Shown here: positions 56,903 through 64,000 of the stretch, piece after piece
Layout of the letters: each line of letters begins with the position of its first letter
How positions within the stretch are numbered: the stretch's first letter is position 1
Assembly: GCA_002049455.2 (NCBI GenBank)
Contig: KV919055.1
Span: 1 to 64,000, forward strand
Direction: 5' to 3'
Length of the DNA stretch: 64,000 nt
Source of the DNA: Porphyra umbilicalis
Taxonomy: Eukaryota > Rhodophyta > Bangiophyceae > Bangiales > Bangiaceae
The notes under the pieces: model-generated
Told to the model about the DNA's origin: nothing
Seen by the model: the letters and a program-made list of their open reading frames with translations, nothing else
Database searches by the model: none
Translations under genes and position numbers: made by a program

Positions 56903-57533
56903 CGTCACCGCCGCCGGGTGCCCCTCCTCTGGCGCCCCCCCGGCCGCGGAGGAGACGAAAGAGGGCGCCGACGAGGGCGTAACGGGGGAGGATGCCCCCC
57001 CACACGCACCGCCCGCACCGCGCGCCGCATCCGCCGGCGGCAGGCGGAGCGGCGGCAGCGACGGGGCGGGCGCGTGTGCCGCGCGCCCACCGCAGAGCAG
57101 CGTGCTGCCAGTGGGCACCACGCGCGCGTGCACGGGCGCAAACGGTGGCAGGTCGGCAGCGGCGGCGGCCGCAGCGGCCCCGCCCGCCGCCCCTAGCCGC
57201 CGCGGGGCGGGGATGCGCCCGAGGGGTGGGAGCCCCCCGACGGCGGCAGCGCCGCCGGGAACCGCCACCGCCGCCGCCGCCCCAGGCACCGCCCCCCCGC
57301 GACGACCGGCCGTTGCCAGGGGTGGGGACGGGCGCGGCAGCGGCGCCGACGCGGGCGGCGGCCAAAACACCCCCGCGAGCGGCAGCGCCGAGGCGGCGGC
57401 GCTCGCCACCAACGCCGCCGGCGACGGCAGCAGCGGGGGAGGCGACCGCAGCAGCGGCGGTGGGGACGGCAACAGGGACAATGTCGGGGGCGGGGACAGT
57501 ACCCGCAGCGGCAGAGGTCGAGCGACGCACCCG

Positions 57534-57564
<31 letters not shown>

Positions 57565-57839
57565 CCGCCGGCCCCGCCAACCCGAGCAGCAGCGCCGCAT
57601 CGGTGCGCGGGGGGGGGGGGGGGGCACGCCCCCGCCGCCGCCGCGGGTGCCCATGCCGCCCGCACCACGCGGAGCGACGGGGGACGGCCGGGACCGGCGG
57701 GGCGGGCGGCCAGAGGCGGAGATGCGACGGTGGTGGTGAGACGGGGCGAGGCGGGCGGCGCCGGGGACGACGGGTTGAGCACAGGTGGGGGTGACGCCAG
57801 CGTGCAGCGGCCTCCTTGGCCCTCAACCAGACCGCCCAC
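55328..57839 (-). CDS. C2H2 zinc-finger protein, five fingers, at least two exons; frame breaks at G/C runs
   Basis: The last exon is 55865-55328; the preceding coding exon ends at 56179, giving a 313-bp GT-AG intron. Splicing completes finger 2 (YICTLCDTPFGHVSSLNRHTRTVH). The fingers are VCTACGCGFVRKTHWALHVRSVH, the split finger, YACDVCDLAF..., FGCSQCPSRF... and YGCRVCGVTF..., all C-x2-C-x12-H-x4-H with (R)(R/L)RP(Y/F) linkers typical of DNA-binding fingers. Upstream is a long Ala/Pro/Leu-rich region with one conserved-looking acidic piece (FWSTVLNADDEDVGK). The frame changes at C9 (56488-56496) and G16 (57609-57624). The 5' end is uncertain: the farthest upstream coding-like frame reaches about 57839 but has no ATG, so another exon or a start near 57654 is possible. 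Likely a transcription factor. Confidence 0.8.
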
Positions 57840-57865
57840 CTCCCTCCCTCCCTCCCTCCCTCCCC
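57839..57865. repeat. (TCCC)n microsatellite
   Basis: About six tandem TCCC tetranucleotides on the plus strand, just upstream of the zinc-finger gene. Confidence 0.85.
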
Positions 57866-60800
57866 CACACCCTCAAGAACACCTCTGCTCCCCGGTGGCG
57901 GCACGCGGATGCGGCGACTGGGCACGCCGCTCGGCGTGCGTGTCGGGTGCCGGCGCGCGGGCGCGCCCGCGCGTCCGTGTCACCACCACCGACACACGGG
58001 CGGCGGGCGTCTGGCGCCGGCGGCGGCCCGCCTCCTCCCCCGCCACCCGGTGACCGCGGCGCCACGCCGCGGCCGTGGCCCCTAAAAACAGCCCACGTCG
58101 CGTGGCCGGGAGACGCGCCGCCGCCGCGCGGGGCGGGGAGCAAGAAGCAAAAGGATCCCGCCGGTGGACCCCGCCAGTGACGTGGTCGGGGGGGGGCTCG
58201 AGATGCCGCACGGGGAGGTCCGCCACTTCCCAGTGCAACCCGGCGCGGCGTGACGCACGCGGCAGTCCGTTGGCGGGCGGCGTGGCAGTCGCGCGGCGTC
58301 GTCGACGGCGGCGCCCCCAAAAAACACGACACGCGCCCGCCCGCCGCTGGGGCCCGCCCTCGGCTCCGCGGCGCGTTGTGAATGGACCCACCGACCGGCG
58401 CGGCGCCGACCAGGCGGCCGGTGCGTCCACTTGCGGGTGCGGGTGCCCCCCCCCCTGTCGTCTGGGCGGGGCGGCTGCGGAGGGTGTGGCTCCGCGCGGC
58501 TGCAAAACCGTGTGGCGTCGCCGCGCACGCAACGTCCGTTGGCAATGGCGGGGGGGGGGGGAGGGGCGTCGTCGCGCGGGACGAGTGCCACAATGCATCC
58601 AGCCGACGCCGCCGCCGCCGCCTCGTGCGGCGCGGGCGCCAAGTCGGGGCGCAACGAGGAGAGGCGTGGTCGACGGCCGCAACAGCGGGGTGGTCAGTCC
58701 CCGCAACGCCCCGCCGCGCACCGGCATCGCTCCGCGGGGCTGCAATACAATGCACGGGGTCGCGCGGGGTTGCCCCCGGCAGGGAGCCCCACAGCCCCGT
58801 GCGCGGAGGGCGGCATCCAGGGCGACGGCTCTGGTGGCGGCCACCGGTGGGGCTGGCGCGGCCCAATCCCACCGCCGTGCGTCGGGCGGTGTGTGGGTCG
58901 GCGGCGCACCGTGGACGGTGGTGACCGGGTGTGCCTGGCGTTGACCAAGCTGGGGGGGGGTGTGCCCCGGCGGCTCGCCCCGCCCTTCTCCAGCCAACCC
59001 CCGCCTCTGCTCGTGCCGTCCGCCAGAAGCAGCTGCCGCACGCGACGTTGGCTCGTGCGGGCACCTTGTCCGTGATCGCGAGCGGCGGGCTCGGCGGCAC
59101 GCGGATCGCCTCTCCCAACGCCAACGCAACGCCCACCCGTCGACCCTGGCAAAATGGGCCATCGCGGAATCGACAGCCGAGGCACGAGGCGGGGCGCGTC
59201 GGAAGGAGAGAGCGAGAGAGGACAACGAATGCCGCCCCGAGTGCGTGCCCCCGTGACAGGAGAGTTGGGGGAGAGAGAGAGTCGCGCGGGTCCGAGCGCC
59301 ACGCTAGCGCCTCCAACACCGCCAGCCGCAGACCGCCGTGAGTCGCCTGTCCAAAGGCATGACACGCTCCAAGAACAAAGAGTGGTCGAGAAGCGGCGAG
59401 TCCGGCGTCGCATCTAGCGCACACGGCCCGTTTCAAGGACCCGTTCTTACCAAAACACGCCCTGGCACTCTGTTGGCCAAGACAAACCTGTCCGGCTGTC
59501 ACAGTCGCGGACCGCCAGCCGAGCCGCGGAGCCACATAGATGGCTGCAGACCTGCCATGGCCGGCAGCTGCGCTTGACACGGGCGACCTCTCCTCCCCAC
59601 CCTCGGCACCTCTAGCAAGACACGCCACTGGTCCTGGACATTAATATGGTATTGCTGTCTTCCCAATTTTGGCCGATGTGGTCGAAGTCAAGAAAGGCTC
59701 TCGGTCAACTGCCCATTGGTCCAACGACTTTATCCGGCTGAATGGATGGCTGAGAAACTGTTTCGCACAGTTGATCATCCCTCTTGACATCGACGGCATC
59801 GGCCAAAATTGGGAAGACAGCAATAGGCACAACGTCGCGGCCCCTGTCGAGACAACCCGCGCAGAAAGCAGCCGGCGAGCCCAATCAGCGGCACCCACCG
59901 GCGGCGAACTTGGCGCCACCCCCCCCCCTCACACCTCCCTCGCCAGCCGCTATGCCAAGTTACGATGTCGCCTCCGCGGCTCTCGCCGGTCCGCGCACGG
60001 TGAGCCCGCTGCGGAGCACACGCACCAGCGACGACGGCGGCGTCGCCAGCCCACGTGGGCGCCCCACCCCGTGCGGACGTGAGGGAGGAGGGGCGGCCCG
60101 TCCTGGGTCTGGCGACCAAGTGACGGCGCCGTGATTGTGACACGGGCGGTCAGTCGCTCAACCAACCATGGAGCGTGGGTGGCCTCGCCTTCCAACCGGC
60201 GGAGTTTGTAGACACTGCGCTCAGGGCCTTGCAAAAGCTGAAATTAGCATCGTGCGCACGATCGCACGTGCGGGGTGCGTCGGGGAAGCCCCTGTTGGAC
60301 ACTATGTCAGTGCTTTTCGTTGAGGGTCGAGACCCGGCTGCTCGCGTGGCTTGCTGCGACGCGCCTATGGACCTCTCGGGGCCGTGGACCCCAACGGCGA
60401 GGCCGTCACGGGGAGCCATCGTCGTGCCGACGGTGCGTTCCGAGTGACCCTCGGACGCACGTCGGCTCCCACCAGTGGCGTGGCTTTGGCACATCACACA
60501 TTGTGAAACGCTCAGGGGTGGACCACGGAGCTGGGTCTGCCTGAACGTGATTGTGCGACTGTTAGCCTTTCCCCGCTGACGTAGGGCGCTCGATATTGTC
60601 GCCTGGCGCGGCGGTCCTGGCATCGCCGCTTCGTAGCCGTTGCTGACCCCAAACGTCATATGCGTGGCAGAGCCAGAGACATGTATTTTAAGTGGTGAGC
60701 GCTCTAGCGACACTACGGACAAATGGCGGTTCGTCAGACGAGGACTTCTTGTGAGAAAGCATTGATATGGCCGAATTGAATCGTGGACGTACTGTACATT

Positions 60801-61500
60801 ACCGCTGTGGGCCATGTAAAGCTTAAACTTGTTGGTTCTCGACAGTTAGAAGGCGGCTGGCTTGCCCGGAAATATATTAAAAACGAGGCACTGCGAGGAC
60901 GTTCACAGCATGGCCAGTGCTGACCAGTCGAGGGGGACAGGTGCTGCAATGACCGCGTGATAAGGTATGCGAGGGTCACAAACTCGTCGAGGGGCATATG
61001 AAGGACCGGGGACGAAGGTGACAGGCATACGTGCCGCACCTGAAGTAGATGCTATTGTGCGGCAAGATTGAACGTAGTCTTACTTGTTTCGTTGTGCCGT
61101 ATGTCACGAGCCCCGCGCATGCTGCCCACCTTGCGGACCTGGTGTGCGCACTACAGAGGAGACTCCACACCGCCGAACAGAGACCAAAGCAGACCAGTGA
61201 GCTTGGTCACTCGCAAGAACACTGTTGGTTGATGTTGTTCAAGGATGTCACCGAGACAACTCGACGACGGGACCGCCACGCTCGCGGGACGTTCAGCCAC
61301 GACTACCACTTGCTGTTACGAGTCATATAGCATGGATACAACCATAGAATGGAGAGAGAAATGCGCCCCAGCATGGCCCGTGCACCACGGCTGGGTGAAC
61401 ATTTACCGGCCCCGAACGCACAAAAAAACACTACACACATGCGACGAACCCCGTACAAAATACACTCCAAGAAGTAACCTCACCTCGACGGTGCAGCAGG
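57866..61500. other. Intergenic region, GC-rich then moderate
   Basis: 57.9-59.4 kb is very GC-rich and open in several frames on both strands, with Arg/Pro/Gly-rich translations and no protein-like signal. 59.6-61.5 kb is moderate in GC and contains the inverted repeat at 59650-59825. No gene or RNA is called. Confidence 0.45.
59650..59825. repeat. Inverted repeat, 29-bp perfect arms
   Basis: Bases 59650-59678 (starting TATTGCTGTCTTCCCAATTT) are the exact reverse complement of 59797-59825. Inside the arms the pairing continues imperfectly (GTCGA(A/T)GTCAAGA shared) for about 17 more bases. The intervening sequence is about 118 bases. It could be a miRNA-type fold-back or a short inverted-repeat element; no coding frame spans it. 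Confidence 0.85.
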
Positions 61501-62594
61501 TCACTTCGCAGCGCCACTAACCGCGGGTTTAGCCGCGGCGGTGGCGACGGCCATTTTGCTGGCGGGCATGTGCGCATCCAGGGACTGCTTGATCTTATCC
61601 TGCCGGGCGCCAACCACTTCGGCCACCTTCTTGCCGCCCATGTAGTAGTGGAAGGTGGGCATGGCCGAGACGCTGCACTTGGCAGCCAACTTGTCCAGAC
61701 GGTCGACGTCGACCTTCAGGAAGCGCACGCCGGCGGCAACGACATCGGCTTGCTTCGAGAGAGTCTCCAGATAGGGAGCAATCTGCAAGGAGACAGCACA
61801 CGAAGCAAAGTGCCACGAGAACCGATGGGCAGAGACATACATGTGGCGACAACAGCAGGCCCGGTCGGAGGGCGGAAATGATACGAAAATGTTACGTGCA
61901 GAGTCCGAGGATCAAACGAGACCAGCGAACCATCCAACACAACAAAAGCAACGCGTATCGCCAGACAAAGCAAGACAGTGGTCCAGGGCCAGATAACATG
62001 GAGCACCGAGAATGGTGAGTAAACAAGTTAAGGGCAGGATGTAGGGGAAAGCGTGACTGACTGCCGCTTGGGAAGGTAAGAGGGCGGCGCCGCTCTAGTC
62101 CAGGAGGCGGGTTGGTGACTCTAATCCGCAGCACACGAAACAAGGAGGAAGACAAGACTACACGGACCAGGCCAACGGAGACAGCATGTAACTTACCGCC
62201 CGGCAAGGCCCACACCAGGTGGCGAAGAAGTCCACGACAACCTGTGATGCGAGTCGTGAGGAACACAGCAAGAATGCCACCCGCAACGCCGCCACCGACC
62301 CAAGCAGGTCGGAATATCAACGACCACCAAGATCGAGATCGCCAAAACAGGTATACGAGTCAGTGCGAAGTCTGGTAACACGTCATCACTCCTGCTCAAC
62401 GCCACCTCTGTCGAACATCTATAGCTTTCAGCCCACAACCGGACCCCCCTCTGCACAACAAGCAACGTGCGAGGGGCGCACGTGGAGTAACAACAATCCC
62501 ATCCAGGCAAGCAACTGAGTCGTCAACGTACAAGCGTCGGCCCTGCAATGGCAGCCTCGAACTCGGCTTCAGTGTTGACGATGATGACACCCAT
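61501..62594 (-). CDS. Thioredoxin, three exons
   Basis: Exons 62594-62532 (63 nt), 62241-62197 (45 nt) and 61782-61501; both introns (290 and 414 bp) are phase 0 with GT-AG borders. The product is 129 residues: MGVIIVNTEAEFEAAIAGPTL, VVVDFFATWCGPCRA, IAPYLETLSKQ and so on. The active site is C31-G-P-C34, with buried D25, cis-Pro P78 (SAMPTF) and the C-terminal GGKKVAEVVGA strand-turn. C72 is an extra cysteine comparable in place to the third conserved cysteine of human thioredoxin 1. There is no targeting extension, so it is probably a cytosolic h-type enzyme reducing protein disulfides. An Ala/Lys tail (KMAVATAAAKPAVSGAAK) extends beyond the usual ~105-110 residues. Confidence 0.95.
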
Positions 62595-63909
62595 GGTGGC
62601 GGCACGAGGCTACGTGGCGAAAACGACCAACACGGAGACGGGCAGCGCGGAAAGGGGGGGTGGTGGCACAAAAGATAGGGACCTGTGGACGGGGGAGAGA
62701 TCGGGGGTGGAGTAGAGCCGTGAGGGACGAGTGGTCGTGCCGACAGAGGCGCCGCCCGCTTGTATTCACGTCGCAGCGCAATGGAAACGAGGTCCAGGCA
62801 TCGCGCTGCTGCTGCTCTCGAGAAGGCCTCGATAAGGATTTCGACTGTCGAGTAAGCGTCGAAACAGGATGCCGCCAGCCCTCGTCCCGTGCCCACTGGA
62901 GGGGGTCGACTTCAAAGTCACAGGGACGGGACTGCGAACACAGCAGGTCACGAACGACCAATCAGCGTGCGCAAGACATCCGATACGCCACGTGCCATCT
63001 CCGAAGCGGGTGACTCAGCTGCGCGCTGTCAAAGCCAGCACATTGTCGGTCGACGTTCCACGTGTCGACTGCATCCCGGTGTTTGGAGCGCGTGATGGCC
63101 CGCCTGTTGCCATCGTATCCAGGAGAGACGGGCAACGCACTGTGCAAGTGTCGACCGTCATGGATGGAACAAGGATGGAGCCAGTCCCACGCCCTTCCGG
63201 TCAGCAGCGGCACTGCCGCTGTAGGTATTGTCATACGTTCGTTGGCGGTCTGCCCACGGGTTGCGTCCGGCCCAGGGGCCGGCGGAGCCCTCACCAGAGC
63301 CGCTGGCGCTGCGCATCTGTACGTTCCGTTGGCGCCGCGAGCGCCGCCGAAGGGCTTTCTCTGTGACGCGGCTAGGTCATGCAAATCTCCCAGTACACTG
63401 TATCTGTCTGCCGCACATGGTTGTACGACTGCTGTGCCCCTGCATGTACCAGTGCCCATGCAGGGACAGTCGTCGGTCGTCTTCGGCGCCAGAAAATCTC
63501 CGTCGAAAACAACCGTTTCATGGTGCAAATGGTGGGCGATGAGGCGCCGCCACCGCACTTACGCGATACACGAACACTCCTGTGGGCAACTTTCGTGGCT
63601 GCCGTCGCCGACTGCAGCGGCGGGCGCCCCGCCACTGGCCGTGTCGTGCACTCTGGCACTCGGCAGCGCAGCAAGCTGGGATCATGGGGTCTGCACAGAG
63701 ACAACGTCAGGGACGCGCGTTGGACGCGAGCCCGTCGCCGCTGCACCGCTGCTGCCGGTGCGCTCACCCAGACAGTCCCCGCGTTCATCCCGCAGCACGC
63801 GGGGCAGCGTTGGCGCCAACAAGAAAGGAAATCGACAGTCAAAGCGCGCGCGATCCCCACCCGGCCCATCACCAGCACCAGGATAGAAAAACAAGTACGC
63901 TCGGCCACA
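62595..63909. other. Thioredoxin upstream region and intergenic DNA
   Basis: No confident gene. Several frames of 165-275 codons overlap on both strands between 62.9 and 63.9 kb, but none shows domain-like sequence or a good start. The CCAAT box is listed separately. Confidence 0.4.
62958..62965. promoter_or_regulatory. CCAAT box (CCAATCAG)
   Basis: Same octamer as upstream of RPN6, 364 bp upstream of the thioredoxin start. Consensus match for NF-Y; binding is inferred. Confidence 0.35.
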
Positions 63910-64000
63910 ATGTCCCCCCCTCTGTACACCGCCCTCCCTCACTTCCCCCCAAACGGCAGCCCAAACACGCCACTATCCCACCACCGCCGCCCCGGGCGCG
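63910..64000 (+). CDS. Possible 5' end of a gene leaving the right edge
   Basis: An ATG at 63910 (context CCACAATGT) opens a frame that stays open to the window end: MSPPLYTALPHFPPNGSPNT and ten more residues. The translation begins in a plausible, Pro-rich way, but 30 codons are too few to judge. Confidence 0.25.
   Translation, partial: MSPPLYTALPHFPPNGSPNTPLSHHRRPGR

Noticed and set aside
57823..59628. 601-codon minus-strand frame overlapping the zinc-finger 5' region
   Set aside because: The translation is Arg/Pro/Gly/Ala-rich with no motif, similar lengths are open on the plus strand, and it has no plausible promoter or start.
63062..63886. 274-codon plus-strand frame near the right edge
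   Set aside because: Overlaps comparable frames on the minus strand; no domain or convincing start.

Overview
The window is nuclear DNA of a GC-rich microbial eukaryote. Evidence: at least five genes carry spliceosomal introns of about 240-415 bp with GT-AG borders, and the recognisable proteins are eukaryotic (proteasome lid Rpn6, a SWI/SNF BAF60 subunit, a septin, a TRAIP-like RING protein, a half-size ABCA transporter, a Tvp15/COPI-associated Golgi protein). Short genes with 0-2 introns, very GC-rich coding DNA, poly-Ala/Gly/Pro tracts, and a septin and plant-type half-size ABCA in one genome suggest an alga; a bangiophyte red alga (Porphyra/Pyropia type) is my best guess, held loosely because no plastid marker is present.

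Layout. 1-12 kb: four long intronless reading frames with no recognisable family (one leaves the left edge), separated by intergenic DNA with minisatellites. 14.3-17.8 kb (-): three-exon ABCA transporter. 18-22 kb: non-coding DNA with a short inverted-repeat (MITE-like) element. 22.4-23.2 kb (-): four-span membrane protein. 26.4-30.5 kb (+): large low-complexity protein. 30.8-32.5 kb (-): RPN6. 33.1-35.5 kb (-) and 36.2-38.4 kb (+): head-to-head BAF60/SMARCD and a RING/coiled-coil/PIP-box protein. 39.8-40.3 kb (+): small unknown protein. 41.3-41.9 kb (-) and 42.7-43.8 kb (+): head-to-head COPI-associated protein and pirin. 44.4-44.7 kb (-): lysine-free ubiquitin-like protein. 44.7-50.3 kb: gene desert holding a perfect 31-bp-stem hairpin. 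50.3-52.2 kb (-): low-complexity protein. 52.9-54.8 kb (-): septin. 55.3-57.8 kb (-): C2H2 zinc-finger protein. 61.5-62.6 kb (-): three-exon thioredoxin. A possible gene start leaves the right edge.

How the genes relate. They look like an ordinary eukaryotic neighbourhood, not an operon. Themes are chromatin and transcription (BAF60, C2H2), replication stress (RING-PIP protein), proteolysis and ubiquitin-like signalling (RPN6, ubiquitin-like protein, RING), and membranes (ABCA, Tvp15-like, septin).

A caution runs through the annotation: in at least six genes the reading frame changes at a C or G run of about 8 or more bases, and the protein makes sense only if the frames are joined. This is most simply homopolymer length error in the assembly. 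Those genes are annotated as single loci with the break positions given.
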